From Arthrobacter sp. APC 3897 (GTDB lineage Bacteria > Actinomycetota > Actinomycetes > Actinomycetales > Micrococcaceae): a DNA stretch of 43,086 nucleotides. Below the pieces are notes generated by a model. It was not told where the DNA came from. It did not search any database and worked only from the letters and a program-made list of their open reading frames with translations. How positions within the stretch are numbered: the first letter of the stretch is position 1; every line of letters starts with the position of its first letter. Of this stretch, positions 26,531-34,991 are shown in pieces. The stretch spans positions 1 to 43,086 of the forward strand of contig NZ_JASDDG010000035.1 in NCBI RefSeq assembly GCF_030407495.1, in the 5' to 3' direction. Both the position numbers and the translations under genes were made by a program.

Positions 26531-28123
26531 ATGACCCCAGCCAGCCGCCGCTTTCCCCGACTCGCGCTGGCTGCAGCGTCCGCCGTCGTCCTGCTGACGG
26601 GCATCACTGCCTGTACCGGGGACACCGCACCGGATGAAACCGGTGCGGCCTCCCCGTCGTCGTCCGCTGCGGCGACCCCTACGTCAGCCCCGGCTGACGT
26701 TATCGGGGACGTTCCCGAGGACCTGCTGCCCTATTACAGCCAGGAAGTGACCTGGGAAGAATGCGAATCGGGTTTTAGAAGCAGCTTCCAGTGCGCCACG
26801 GTTGAGGTTCCGCTGGACTACGCGGATCCGGAGGGCGAAAGCATTGAGCTGGCGGCCATCCTGGCGCGGTCCGACGGCACGCCGCAGGGGACCATCCTGC
26901 TCAATCCGGGCGGTCCCGGCGGCTCCGGCTACGACATTGTGCGTGAGTCCGTGGACTATGTCACCACGGACCGGCTGCAGGAAAACTTCAATATCCTGGG
27001 CTTTGATCCCCGCGGCGTTGGACGGTCCACTCCGGTGGAATGCCTCACCGACAGCGAACTGGATGCGCTTCGCGAAGAATACTATGACCCGGCCGAGCCT
27101 GCAGGGCTGGAAGCCGCACGTGAGGATGCGCGGGAACTGGCGGCGAAATGCGAGGCCAACACCGGCGAACTGCTGGGCCACGTGGACACCGTCAGCGCAG
27201 CCCGCGACATGGACATTCTGCGGGCGGTGGCCGGTGACAAGCAGCTCAATTACCTTGGCTTCTCCTACGGCACCTTCCTGGGTGCCACCTACGCCGAACT
27301 GTTTCCGGACAGAGTGGGCCGGATGGTCCTTGACGGCGGCCTGGACCCTTCCGCCAGCAACGAAGAGATCACGCTGGGGCAGGCGGAAGGCTTCGAAAAT
27401 GCCATCCGCGCCTACGTAGAGGATTGCCTGACGTCCTCCGACTGTCCCCTGTCCGGAAGCACGGATGAAGCTGTACAGACGATCCGGGACTTGATTGCCT
27501 CGGTCGAGGCCAGCCCCATGACGGCCAAGGACGGCCGGACGGTCACTGTGGCCACGTTTGTCACCGGCCTCATCGTTCCGCTGTACAACTCGGACAACTG
27601 GCCGATCCTCACGCAGGCGCTTGATGAAGCGCTCCAGGGTGATCCGTCCACGATGCTGTACCTCGCCGACCTCAATGCCGACCGTCAGCCGGACGGCACC
27701 TACGGCTCCAACACCACCGTGGCGTTCAACGCCATCAACTGCCTGGATTACCCAATGACGGCCGACGACGAGCAGATGGCCCTGGACGCGAAAAGGCTGG
27801 AAGCGGCCTCCCCCACGATTGGAAAATATCTGGGGTACGGCGGGATCACGTGCGAGTCATGGCCCTACGAACCGGTCAACACGCCGCACGAGATTCAGGC
27901 TGAAGGCGCCGCAGACATGCTGGTCATCGGCACCACGGGGGACCCTGCTACCCCGTACCAGTGGTCCGTGGCTCTGGCAGAGCAGCTGGATTCCGCCACC
28001 CTGGTGACCTGGGAGGGTGAGGGACACACGGCCTACGGACGCGGCGACGAGTGCATTGCCGACACCGTGGATGACTACTTCATTGACGGCACCGTGCCCG
28101 GCGGGGACAAGGTCTGCTCCTGA
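26531..28123 (+). CDS. Secreted alpha/beta-hydrolase lipoprotein, tripeptidyl aminopeptidase (TAP) type
   Basis: 530 aa. A signal peptide (hydrophobic residues about 11-26) ends in the lipobox GITAC, so the mature protein should be anchored outside the membrane. A Ser/Thr/Pro-rich linker follows. The catalytic triad is visible: Ser245 in GFSYGTFLG, Asp471 in TTGDPATPY and His499 in GEGHTAYGR, with an oxyanion stretch LLNPGGPGGSG. The C-terminal part matches TAP-like domains of Streptomyces SlpD/SlpE and mycobacterial relatives, so it probably cleaves short peptides or esters. The frame is open further upstream into holB, but AGGAG six bases before the ATG at 26531 and the signal peptide fix the start. 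Confidence 0.9.
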   Translation: MTPASRRFPRLALAAASAVVLLTGITACTGDTAPDETGAASPSSSAAATPTSAPADVIGDVPEDLLPYYSQEVTWEECESGFRSSFQCATVEVPLDYADPEGESIELAAILARSDGTPQGTILLNPGGPGGSGYDIVRESVDYVTTDRLQENFNILGFDPRGVGRSTPVECLTDSELDALREEYYDPAEPAGLEAAREDARELAAKCEANTGELLGHVDTVSAARDMDILRAVAGDKQLNYLGFSYGTFLGATYAELFPDRVGRMVLDGGLDPSASNEEITLGQAEGFENAIRAYVEDCLTSSDCPLSGSTDEAVQTIRDLIASVEASPMTAKDGRTVTVATFVTGLIVPLYNSDNWPILTQALDEALQGDPSTMLYLADLNADRQPDGTYGSNTTVAFNAINCLDYPMTADDEQMALDAKRLEAASPTIGKYLGYGGITCESWPYEPVNTPHEIQAEGAADMLVIGTTGDPATPYQWSVALAEQLDSATLVTWEGEGHTAYGRGDECIADTVDDYFIDGTVPGGDKVCS

Positions 28124-28139
28124 CCCTCCCCGCCGAGCT

Positions 28140-28185
28140 GCCCGTCCGGCGTCTGGAATCAGGCGCCGGCGGGCGGTTCTTTTTT
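28140..28185 (+). terminator. Terminator after the hydrolase gene
   Basis: GCCCGTCCGGCGTCTG pairs with CAGGCGCCGGCGGGC (one bulge, one mismatch), followed by TTCTTTTTT. Confidence 0.8.
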
Positions 28186-28218
28186 GCGGAACCTCTGGTT
28201 CTCCTTACCTCGGCGGTG

Positions 28219-28224
28219 TAATTT
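28219..28224 (+). promoter_or_regulatory. -10 box TAATTT for the leaderless TetR gene
   Basis: TAATTT lies six bases before the ATG at 28231, with no ribosome binding site. Confidence 0.5.
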
Positions 28225-28242
28225 TTACTCATGCAGGTAAAA
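28223..28242 (+). promoter_or_regulatory. Candidate TetR operator over the gene's own start codon
   Basis: TTTTAC (28223-28228) and GTAAAA (28237-28242) form an inverted repeat with an eight-base spacer, centred on the ATG and the predicted transcription start. This position would allow autorepression. Confidence 0.45.
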
Positions 28243-28824
28243 CCGGTGACGGTCACCGGGGCCGCACGGCGGACCCAGATCATCGACGCCACCATTGCAG
28301 TCATTGCAGACCAGGGATACGACCGCGCGTCGTTTGCCCGGATAGCCGAGCGTGCCGGGATCTCCAGCACGCGCCTGATTTCCTATCATTTCGCCGGCAA
28401 GGCTGACCTCATGGCCGCCGCCGCTGCGGAGGTCATGACCGCAATCGGCAGCTGGACCGGCCGCCGGATGCAGGCCCATTCCGGCACTGCCGCCCAGCTG
28501 CGCGCCTACATCGAGGCGACCGTGCAGTTCATCGCAGAGAACCGGGCATCGATGAAGGCGCTGACGGAGATTCTTCTGGCCGGAGCGCTGGATTATTCAG
28601 CAGCCGATGATGCCGAGGCAGGCGCACCCCTGGAACAACTGCTGCGCCGGGGGCAGGCAGCGGGAGAATTCCGGGCCTTCGATCCGGTGGTGATGGCCGC
28701 AGCTATCCAGCGCTGCGTGGACGGGCTGCCGTTCCTGCTGGAGCGCGAGCCCCGGCTCGACTGCACGGCATACGCCCGCGAGCTGGCAATGCTCTTCGAG
28801 CTGGGCACCCGGCGCGACACGTAA
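28231..28824 (+). CDS. TetR/AcrR family transcriptional regulator
   Basis: 197 aa. The N-terminal helix-turn-helix is clear: TQIIDATIAVIADQGYDRASFARIAERAGIS (about residues 14-44) followed by LISYHFAGKADLMAAA, the canonical TetR pattern. The C-terminal ligand domain is diverged and its effector unknown. The stop is 11 bases before the start of the VC0807-family gene, so the two form an operon and the membrane protein is a likely target. The start is leaderless-type (TAATTT-N6-ATG) and overlapped by a possible self-operator. Confidence 0.9.
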   Translation: MQVKPVTVTGAARRTQIIDATIAVIADQGYDRASFARIAERAGISSTRLISYHFAGKADLMAAAAAEVMTAIGSWTGRRMQAHSGTAAQLRAYIEATVQFIAENRASMKALTEILLAGALDYSAADDAEAGAPLEQLLRRGQAAGEFRAFDPVVMAAAIQRCVDGLPFLLEREPRLDCTAYARELAMLFELGTRRDT

Positions 28825-28835
28825 GGAGGAGCGAG

Positions 28836-29528
28836 GTGGAACGTCCTGCAGCACAGCACGGTTCCGTTCTGAAGCTGCTGCCACGCGGCCTGCGGATGGC
28901 TGCGGCCCTGCTGTTGCCTTTGGCGCTGTTCTACGGTCTTCGTGCCATAGGCGTCAGTGCCTATCTTGCCCTGCTGGCCGGAACCGCTGGTTCCCTTGCC
29001 GGAACCGCCGTCGATATTGTCCGCCGGCGGACCCTCGGACCGGTGACCGCCTTCGTGATCACCCTGATGGTCTTCAGCACGGGAGTTTCACTGATCGCCG
29101 GCGACGTGCGTTTCCTGCTGGCCCGGGGTGCATGGGCCACCGGCCTCTCGGGAGCATGGTTCCTGGCGAGTGCCTTTACCCGGCGGCCGCTGGTCTATCT
29201 GTTCAGCCGTCCGCTGCTGGAGGGGCGCTTTGGCTGGCCCGGAGACTGGGATGCCCTGTGGGAGCGCGTACCTCGGTTCCGCCGTGTCTGGCGCGTCACC
29301 GGGGTGATGTGGGGGCTCGGGCTCATGGTGGACTGCGTGCTGCGCATCCTGTTCGCTTACACCCTTCCCGTTGACATGGTCCCGGCGGTGTCCACAGCCC
29401 TGTCCGCCGCCACCACAGCGGTACTCATTGCCGCAGCCAACGTCTACTATCAAATGACGGGTGCCGCCCGAAAATGGTCGCGGTTCTATGCAGCTCCGCA
29501 AAAGCACTGCCTGAGGGGCCCGTTTTGA
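28836..29528 (+). CDS. VC0807-family integral membrane protein
   Basis: 230 aa with about six hydrophobic helices (for example AAALLLPLALFYGL, VTAFVITLMVFSTGVSLIA, VMWGLGLMVDCVLRILFAY, ALSAATTAVLIAAANVYY). The PRFRRVWRVTGVMWGLG stretch is typical of VC0807-type proteins, whose function is not established. AAGGAGG, six bases before the GTG start, supports this start. It is encoded directly after a TetR regulator. Its stop codon lies within the -35 box of the tRNA-Thr promoter. Confidence 0.75.
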   Translation: MERPAAQHGSVLKLLPRGLRMAAALLLPLALFYGLRAIGVSAYLALLAGTAGSLAGTAVDIVRRRTLGPVTAFVITLMVFSTGVSLIAGDVRFLLARGAWATGLSGAWFLASAFTRRPLVYLFSRPLLEGRFGWPGDWDALWERVPRFRRVWRVTGVMWGLGLMVDCVLRILFAYTLPVDMVPAVSTALSAATTAVLIAAANVYYQMTGAARKWSRFYAAPQKHCLRGPF

Positions 29529-29553
29529 CCAGCCGCCCCATCGCATATAAAGT
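29525..29553 (+). promoter_or_regulatory. Promoter of tRNA-Thr
   Basis: TTGACC (29525-29530), 17 bases, TAAAGT (29548-29553). The start would fall near 29560, about 36 bases before the mature tRNA. Confidence 0.7.
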
Positions 29554-29595
29554 TGTTCCTTGTGGATTCTGGCCGTTAGCGGACAGGTGAAGCCG

Positions 29596-29671
29596 GCCTC
29601 CTTAGCTCAGTTGGTAGAGCGTCTCACTCGTAATGAGAAGGTCGCCAGTTCGATTCTGGCAGGAGGCTCCA
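29596..29671 (+). tRNA. tRNA-Thr (anticodon CGT)
   Basis: A 76-base tRNA. The acceptor arm GCCTCCT pairs with AGGAGGC. The anticodon stem TCTCA/TGAGA encloses CTCGTAA, giving anticodon CGT for ACG codons. The T arm GCCAG-TTCGATT-CTGGC is perfect and CCA is encoded. It is followed immediately by a strong terminator. Confidence 0.97.
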
Positions 29672-29673
29672 CA

Positions 29674-29714
29674 GCAAAAACCCCCGGGAAACTCAGTTTC
29701 CCGGGGGTTTTTGC
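29674..29714. terminator. Bidirectional terminator between tRNA-Thr and the aldo/keto reductase gene
   Basis: A perfect 19-base stem with a TCA loop; the arms carry AAAAACCCCCGGG and CCCGGGGGTTTTT, so both strands have a U-tract. Confidence 0.93.
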
Positions 29715-29756
29715 ATGTCGCCGCGGCGGCCTCCCCAGGAGGAGGCCGCCGGCAGC

Positions 29757-30593
29757 CTAGGCGAAGTCAGCCGTGGCCGGGTCCGCACCGTAACGGGTGC
29801 CGTTGTCCAGCGCGTTGATGGCGTCGATGTCCTCATCGGAGAGCTTGAGGTCCAGGGACTCCCAGTTTTCCTTGATCCGGGACTCGGTCACGGACTTCGG
29901 GATCACGATGCTGCCCAGCGCCAGGTGCCAGGCGATGACCACCTGGGCCGGAGTGGCGCCGTCGTACTTCGCGGCAATTTCCACCAGCTTGGGATCTTCC
30001 AGCAGACCCTTGCCGGAGCCCAGCGGGGACCAGGACTCATGCAGGATGTTGTGCTTGGCCTCGAAGGCACGCAGCTCGGACTGGTTCAGGTACGGGTGGG
30101 TCTCAACCTGGTTCAGGACGGGCACAACGCCGGTGGCGTCGATGATTTCCTGCAGCGCCTCCACGGTGAAGTTGCAGACACCGATCGACTTCACGCGGCC
30201 CTGCTTCTGCAGTTCCACGAGCGCCTTCCAAGTGTCCACGTACTTGTTCTGCTTCGGCTGCAGCCAGTGGATCAGATACAGGTCCAGGGTTTCCAGGCCG
30301 AGGCGTTCCATGGAAGCGTCAAAGGCCTTCAGGGTTTCTTCATAGCCCTGGTCCGCATTCCACACCTTGGTGGTGATGAACATGTCCTCGCGGGGAACGG
30401 AGGTGGCGGCAATGGCACGCCCGACGCCGGCCTCGTTGCCGTAGATCTTGGCGGTATCGATGTGGCGGTAGCCAACCTCGAAGGCCTGCCCCACTACCTT
30501 TTCAGCAACCTCGTCCTCAACCTGCCACACGCCGTAGCCGAGCTGGGGAATGGTGTTGCCGTCATTGAAAGTCAAAAGCGGTGATGTAGTCAT
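29757..30593 (-). CDS. Aldo/keto reductase (2,5-diketo-D-gluconate reductase type)
   Basis: A 278-aa NADPH-dependent TIM-barrel reductase. The tetrad is visible: Asp and Tyr in GYRHIDTAKIYGNE, Lys in FITTKVWNADQG and His in LYLIHWLQP. GVCNFTVEALQ and the cofactor motif GSIVIPKSVTESRIKEN match the AKR5 group, which reduces keto sugars and aldehydes. The physiological substrate is unknown. The frame is open ten codons further, but AAGGA seven bases before the ATG at 30593 and the start MTTSPLLTFNDG are preferred. Confidence 0.92.
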   Translation of the reverse strand: MTTSPLLTFNDGNTIPQLGYGVWQVEDEVAEKVVGQAFEVGYRHIDTAKIYGNEAGVGRAIAATSVPREDMFITTKVWNADQGYEETLKAFDASMERLGLETLDLYLIHWLQPKQNKYVDTWKALVELQKQGRVKSIGVCNFTVEALQEIIDATGVVPVLNQVETHPYLNQSELRAFEAKHNILHESWSPLGSGKGLLEDPKLVEIAAKYDGATPAQVVIAWHLALGSIVIPKSVTESRIKENWESLDLKLSDEDIDAINALDNGTRYGADPATADFA

Positions 30594-30680
30594 TCGCTTA
30601 TCCTTGCAAATAATCCGCGGCAAATGACGTCTCTATGCTGGACGCGAAAAAGGCGCCGGCCCTATTCCCGATTTGCCGGG

Positions 30681-31160
30681 TTATTTTCTGTTGCCGGCAG
30701 GTCCGGTGACAGCGGCCTTCAATGCCCGTTCAGCCTCCAGCACATCTTCGGCGACCAGCTGCGCGCGCCGGTGGACATTCTGCAGGCCGGCTGACGCATA
30801 TCCCCAGCGCTCGCCCTCGAGCCGGGACATGGCCGCGGCCTCCGCCGTGGCTGCAAGGGAGTTGCCGCTGCGGGACAGGGCACGGTGCACGGAGATGAGG
30901 GCTCCCGGAATGTCCTGTCCGTCACTGGGCAGCCTGGTCTGGGCGACCATGCACACCTCACGGACCCGGGGCAGCAGTTCGGACAAGCCGTTGGCCACCG
31001 TCACCAGCTCGTTGTACACGGCGTCGTCGTCCACGCCCTCCAGCATCTGGTGGTAGCGGTCCAGCCCGCGGGTAAAACGATCGTGGGCACGGCGCCACAC
31101 GCCTTTTCCGAGTTGGGTGTCATCCTTCCGCCCCTGGCGGGCGGCTGCAAAAAGTGCCAT
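30681..31160 (-). CDS. Conserved hypothetical protein encoded next to bpa
   Basis: 159 aa, predicted almost fully helical, soluble, no signal peptide or membrane segment. Recognisable stretches include GKGVWRRAHDRFTRGLDRYHQ and LSELLPRVREVCMVAQTRLP. I know no function for it. The start lies five bases after the bpa stop on the same strand, so it is co-transcribed with the proteasome activator and might work with it. Codon use looks like its neighbours. Confidence 0.75.
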   Translation of the reverse strand: MALFAAARQGRKDDTQLGKGVWRRAHDRFTRGLDRYHQMLEGVDDDAVYNELVTVANGLSELLPRVREVCMVAQTRLPSDGQDIPGALISVHRALSRSGNSLAATAEAAAMSRLEGERWGYASAGLQNVHRRAQLVAEDVLEAERALKAAVTGPAGNRK

Positions 31161-31165
31161 GGGTC

Positions 31166-31870
31166 CTACAGGTATTGCCCGGGACCGGAGTGCGGTTCGG
31201 GGTGGGTGGATCCGATACGGCTCTGGCTGGAGGAATCGGCACGGCGCGGCTCACCGTTCTCGCCGATAATCACGCCGGGGGCCAGGACGGTGCCGGGCGG
31301 GAGCTGGCGAAGCTGCAGTCGTGACGCCATCTGCTGGGTGGCGGCGGTCTGCTGTGCCGCGATGGCAGTTTGGATGCCCCGGAACAGCCCTTCCAGCCAG
31401 CCCACCAGCTGCGCCTGGGCGATCCGCAGCTCTGCGTCAGTGGGAACGGAATCATCTCCGAAAGGCAGGTTGATGCGGTGGAGCTCCTCCACCAGCTCCG
31501 GCGCGAGTCCGTCCTCGAGCTCATGGAGGGACCGCTCATGGATTTCCGCCAGGCGGTTGCGGGCCTGGTCATCCAGCGGCGCGTTCCGGACTTCCTCCAG
31601 AAGTTGTTTGACCATGGTTCCGATCCGCATGACCTTTGCAGGCTGGTCCACCAAATCGCGCAGCTTGGGCGGACCGGCCGGACTGTCACTGCCGGCGGCA
31701 GCACTATCCGCACCGTTGCCGGAGGCTCCGCCGCCGGGCGCGGGGACGCCCACGGGCGGGTTGCTGGACGGCACGTCAGCACCGCCGGGTTTGCCGGATT
31801 GTGATGAATCGTCGGATTCGGGCGCGTGCGCCGAGGTCCCGCGGCCGGCGGATCCGTTCTCTTCAGTCAT
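31166..31870 (-). CDS. bpa: Bacterial proteasome activator Bpa (PafE)
   Basis: 234 aa. The first 60 residues and the last 40 are low-complexity. The central helical domain (RDLVDQPAKVMRIGTMVKQL through IQTAIAAQQTAATQQM) matches the Bpa/PafE family (M. tuberculosis Rv3780, DUF2587). The C-terminus is GQYL, the motif that inserts into the 20S proteasome alpha ring. In mycobacteria Bpa forms a dodecameric ring that opens the proteasome gate without ATP and degrades some unfolded proteins, including the heat-shock repressor HspR. Its presence predicts proteasome genes elsewhere in this genome. It leads a two-gene unit with the hypothetical protein at 30681-31160. Confidence 0.93.
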   Translation of the reverse strand: MTEENGSAGRGTSAHAPESDDSSQSGKPGGADVPSSNPPVGVPAPGGGASGNGADSAAAGSDSPAGPPKLRDLVDQPAKVMRIGTMVKQLLEEVRNAPLDDQARNRLAEIHERSLHELEDGLAPELVEELHRINLPFGDDSVPTDAELRIAQAQLVGWLEGLFRGIQTAIAAQQTAATQQMASRLQLRQLPPGTVLAPGVIIGENGEPRRADSSSQSRIGSTHPEPHSGPGQYL

Positions 31871-31913
31871 GCGTTAATGCTCTCATGGTTGAGCTCGATT
31901 GCCTGGTGACGAA

Positions 31914-32171
31914 TTAGTTTTCGAGCTCTTCTTCCCGCATTTTCGCGTACTCGCCGTTCGGGCTCAGGCCGGCAACCTGCTGTCCGGCATTCAGCTGCCC
32001 GGCGGTGTAGTGCCGGTCATCGAATTCCGGCCCCACACCTTCTTCCGGGGGCCGGTTGATGTCCTCGGCCAGGTGCTCATCCTCATTGTCGTCATTTGCG
32101 ACGGGGAGGTTGATGTCTTCGCGCAGGTGCTCATCCTGCGGCAGGTCCTCGTTCTTCGCGTGATGTCCCAT
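31914..32171 (-). CDS. Small acidic hypothetical protein with internal repeat
   Basis: 85 aa, strongly acidic and probably disordered. It carries two copies of a DEHLxEDINxP unit 18 residues apart (DEHLREDINLP, DEHLAEDINRP), followed by GPEFDDRHYTAGQLNAGQQV and the acidic tail EEELEN. The repeat is also visible in the DNA. No ribosome binding site is seen; TACCGT lies five bases before the ATG. I do not recognise a family. Coding is supported by the frame, the repeat preserved at protein level and its fit between genes, but evidence is moderate. Confidence 0.6.
   Translation of the reverse strand: MGHHAKNEDLPQDEHLREDINLPVANDDNEDEHLAEDINRPPEEGVGPEFDDRHYTAGQLNAGQQVAGLSPNGEYAKMREEELEN
32056..32137. 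repeat. Imperfect direct repeat inside the small acidic gene
   Basis: Two 28-base copies (32056-32083 and 32110-32137, three mismatches) 54 bases apart, i.e. exactly 18 codons. This indicates an in-frame duplication. Confidence 0.85.
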
Positions 32172-32257
32172 GCTTCACGGTAGGCCTGTGCGGCCCGGCC
32201 GCTCAAGCCGGGCGACACAATAGGACCGCCCGGCTGAACCGCCGGCCGGCAGAAGGC

Positions 32258-32292
32258 AAAAAGGCGGCGGCACCCGCAAGGGTGCCGCCGCC
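32258..32292 (-). terminator. Terminator of the cstA-ybdD operon
   Basis: GGCGGCGGCACCC and GGGTGCCGCCGCC form a perfect 13-base stem with a four-base loop, followed on the minus strand by TTTTTGCC, 21 bases past the ybdD stop. Confidence 0.92.
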
Positions 32293-32313
32293 GTCGTCAT
32301 GAACCGGGTTACG

Positions 32314-32526
32314 TCAGCAGCAGCGGCCTCCGGGGTTGGCGTCCTGGCGGTCCATTTTGTCCTTCCAGAACTCCCGCTCGCTCAGCAGGGGTCCGCCGCA
32401 ACCGGAGCTTTGGTGGAAAGACACGTATTTCCGGTAGGCGTCTTCGCCCATCACGTCGCGGAAAAACCGGACAAAACCGCGAAGCCCGTCCAAGGCCCCC
32501 GCCCGGCGGAATCCGGCCGCCGTCAT
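32314..32526 (-). CDS. ybdD: YbdD/YjiX family protein (DUF466)
   Basis: 70 aa. The stretch FVRFFRDVMGEDAYRKYVSF and the Cys-rich end GGRCC match the YbdD/YjiX family, small cytoplasmic proteins encoded directly after CstA-type transporters (E. coli ybdD after cstA) and needed with them for pyruvate uptake. The ATG at 32526 overlaps the cstA stop (ATGA), so it is translationally coupled. The frame stays open 16 codons upstream inside cstA, but the overlap start gives the family length. Confidence 0.9.
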   Translation of the reverse strand: MTAAGFRRAGALDGLRGFVRFFRDVMGEDAYRKYVSFHQSSGCGGPLLSEREFWKDKMDRQDANPGGRCC

Positions 32527-34814
32527 GAGTGGGCCTTCCGAACAACCTTGCGGTCCTCGGGGAGGGCATCCCACTGGGCCTGGATCTCCTTCTCCGCCGG
32601 TGTGGCTAGGAATCCCGAGGGCGCGAACATCCGTGAGGGCACCGCGGGGTCCTCGGCACTGGGGGCACCGCCGGACCGGTACGAGCGGATGCTCGCGAGA
32701 ACGGCAGTGATAATGACGATGATGGCGAGCGTGACAAACACGATGGACAGCGTGCCCTGGATGAAGGTGTTCCGGACCACCGCTTCCATGGCTTCCACGG
32801 TCTTGGCCGTTCCGAAGCTGGTTTCACCGCGCTCAAGCGCTCCCTTGAAGGCGTTGTGCTGCGCCCAGTAACCCACGGCCGGAACGCTGGAGAAGATCTT
32901 GTACATGGACGCGGTGATGGTCACCACGGCGGCGAAGGCCAGCGGCAGCACGACAATCCAGATGTACTTGAACACGTTTTTCTTTGCCAGGATGGCCAGG
33001 CAGATCGCCAGGGCGATCGCCGCCAGCAGCTGGTTGGCGATGCCGAAGAGCGGGAACAGCGTGTTGATTCCGCCCAGCGGATCCGTGACCCCCATGATCA
33101 GGATCGAGCCCCAACCTCCCACCATGACGGCCGTGCAGATCCAGGCTCCGGTCCGCCAGGACGTGTCCCGGAACTTGGGAATGAAGTTGCCGATGGAGTC
33201 CTGCAGCATGAACCGGGCCACGCGGGTTCCGGCGTCAACTGCGGTGAGGATGAACAGGGCCTCGAACATGATGGCGAAGTGGTACCAGAACGCCATCATC
33301 GACGAGCCGCCGATCAGGCTCTGCATGATCTGGGCCAGGCCGACGGCGAGGGTTGGCGCACCGCCGGTGCGTGAAACTATCGATTCCTCACCCACGTTGG
33401 CCGCCATATTGGTGAGCATGTCCGGGGTGAGGTTCACTCCGGCCAGTCCCAGGCTGTTGACGAAGGCAACGGCGCCTTCCACGGTGCCGCCGGTGGCTGC
33501 TGCCGAGGAGTTCATGGCGAAGTAGATGCCGCGGTCAATGGAGATGGCCGCTACGAGCGCCATGATGGCTACGAAGGATTCCATCAGCATGCCGCCGTAA
33601 CCGATGAAGCGGGTCTGGCGTTCCTTCTCGATCATCTTCGGAGTGGTTCCGGAAGCGATCAGGGCGTGGAACCCGGACAGGGCGCCGCAGGCGATGGTGA
33701 CGAACAGGAACGGGAACAGAGGACCGGCTACTACCGGGCCGTTGTCCGCGGACGCAAATTCGCTGATGGCCGGAACCGTGATTTCCGGCCGGACGATGAT
33801 GATGGCGACCGCGAGCATCACAATGGTCCCCACCTTCATGAAGGTGGAGAGGTAGTCACGGGGTGCCAGCAGCAGCCAGACCGGCAGCACGGCTGCAATG
33901 AAGCCGTAGATGATGATGCCCCAGGCAATGACCGTCTTGTCCAGCGTCAGCGCGTCACCGAGGGCGGTATCCGCGATCATCCCGCCGCCGATGATGGCCA
34001 GCATCAGCAGGACGAACCCGATGATGGACACTTCGGTGACCTTGCCCGGACGCAGGAAGCGCAGGTACACGCCCATGAACAGGGCAATTGGAATGGTCAT
34101 GCCCACGGAGAAGACGCCCCACGGGCTCTCCGCCAGCGCATTGACGACCACCAGTGCCAGGATGGCCACAATGATGATCATGATGGCCAGGGTGGCGATC
34201 AGGGCCGCCGTGCCGCCCACGCGCCCCAGTTCCTCGCGGGCCATCTGGCCCAGCGAGCGTCCGCCGCGGCGCATGGAGAAGAACATGACCAGGTAATCCT
34301 GGACGGCACCGGCCAGCACCACGCCGATGATGATCCAGATGGTGCCGGGCAGGTACCCCATCTGTGCGGCCAGAACCGGCCCGACCAGGGGTCCGGCTCC
34401 GGCGATGGCGGCGAAGTGGTGTCCGTACAGTACGCGGCGGTCGGTGCCGGCGTAGTCCTTGCCGTCCGCCTTGTACTCGGCGGGGGTGGCGCGGAGGTCA
34501 TTGGGCTGCAGGAGCTTGCGCTCGATGAACTTGGAGTAGAAGCGGTACGCGATGAAGTACGTGCAGACAGCAGCGAAAACAAACCAGATGGCGTTGACGG
34601 TTTCACCGCGGACCAGTGCCAGCATGTACCAGCTGACGCCGCCCAGCAGGGCGATGCCGGCCCAGACGGCAATCTTCAGCGGAGTCCATTCCCGGTCCTG
34701 GGCATCAGCCGTTTCGGCGTCCAGGGCCACCGGCGGAAGGTCCGGATCCTGCACCAGGACGTCACTGTCCTCAGGTTTTCCGGGGGCGGCCCGGCGCCGG
34801 CGATTCTCACTCAT
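32523..34814 (-). CDS. cstA: Carbon starvation protein CstA (pyruvate/peptide transporter)
   Basis: A 763-aa membrane protein with about 16-18 hydrophobic helices. Family landmarks are DGKDYAGTDRRVLYGHHFAAIAGAGPLVGP (about residues 112-141), YLPGTIWIIIGVVLAGAVQD and SGFHALIASGTTPKM. CstA proteins take up pyruvate and have been linked to peptide use during carbon starvation. The N-terminal 45 residues are a charged cytoplasmic extension. It forms an operon with ybdD and ends in a strong terminator. The 177 bases upstream hold the qor terminator and no other gene. Confidence 0.95.
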   Translation of the reverse strand: MSENRRRRAAPGKPEDSDVLVQDPDLPPVALDAETADAQDREWTPLKIAVWAGIALLGGVSWYMLALVRGETVNAIWFVFAAVCTYFIAYRFYSKFIERKLLQPNDLRATPAEYKADGKDYAGTDRRVLYGHHFAAIAGAGPLVGPVLAAQMGYLPGTIWIIIGVVLAGAVQDYLVMFFSMRRGGRSLGQMAREELGRVGGTAALIATLAIMIIIVAILALVVVNALAESPWGVFSVGMTIPIALFMGVYLRFLRPGKVTEVSIIGFVLLMLAIIGGGMIADTALGDALTLDKTVIAWGIIIYGFIAAVLPVWLLLAPRDYLSTFMKVGTIVMLAVAIIIVRPEITVPAISEFASADNGPVVAGPLFPFLFVTIACGALSGFHALIASGTTPKMIEKERQTRFIGYGGMLMESFVAIMALVAAISIDRGIYFAMNSSAAATGGTVEGAVAFVNSLGLAGVNLTPDMLTNMAANVGEESIVSRTGGAPTLAVGLAQIMQSLIGGSSMMAFWYHFAIMFEALFILTAVDAGTRVARFMLQDSIGNFIPKFRDTSWRTGAWICTAVMVGGWGSILIMGVTDPLGGINTLFPLFGIANQLLAAIALAICLAILAKKNVFKYIWIVVLPLAFAAVVTITASMYKIFSSVPAVGYWAQHNAFKGALERGETSFGTAKTVEAMEAVVRNTFIQGTLSIVFVTLAIIVIITAVLASIRSYRSGGAPSAEDPAVPSRMFAPSGFLATPAEKEIQAQWDALPEDRKVVRKAHS

Positions 34815-34937
34815 GGAGGGGTCCCTTTGCTTGCGGTAATGAAGCGTTGAAGCCGGCAGTGGAACCGGCGGGAGCCGGAAGATTCCGGACTCTTGCCCCA
34901 GAGGTTATCAGCGCTCAGTGACGCCGGACACAAGACA

Positions 34938-34967
34938 GGCCGGTGACTGGCGTAACAGTCACCGGCC
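34938..34967 (-). terminator. Hairpin terminator after the quinone oxidoreductase gene
   Basis: GGCCGGTGACTG and CAGTCACCGGCC form a perfect 12-base stem with a six-base loop, 25 bases past the stop codon. The U-tract is weak. Confidence 0.75.
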
Positions 34968-34991
34968 CGCCTTCATGCAGGATTTGCCGTG

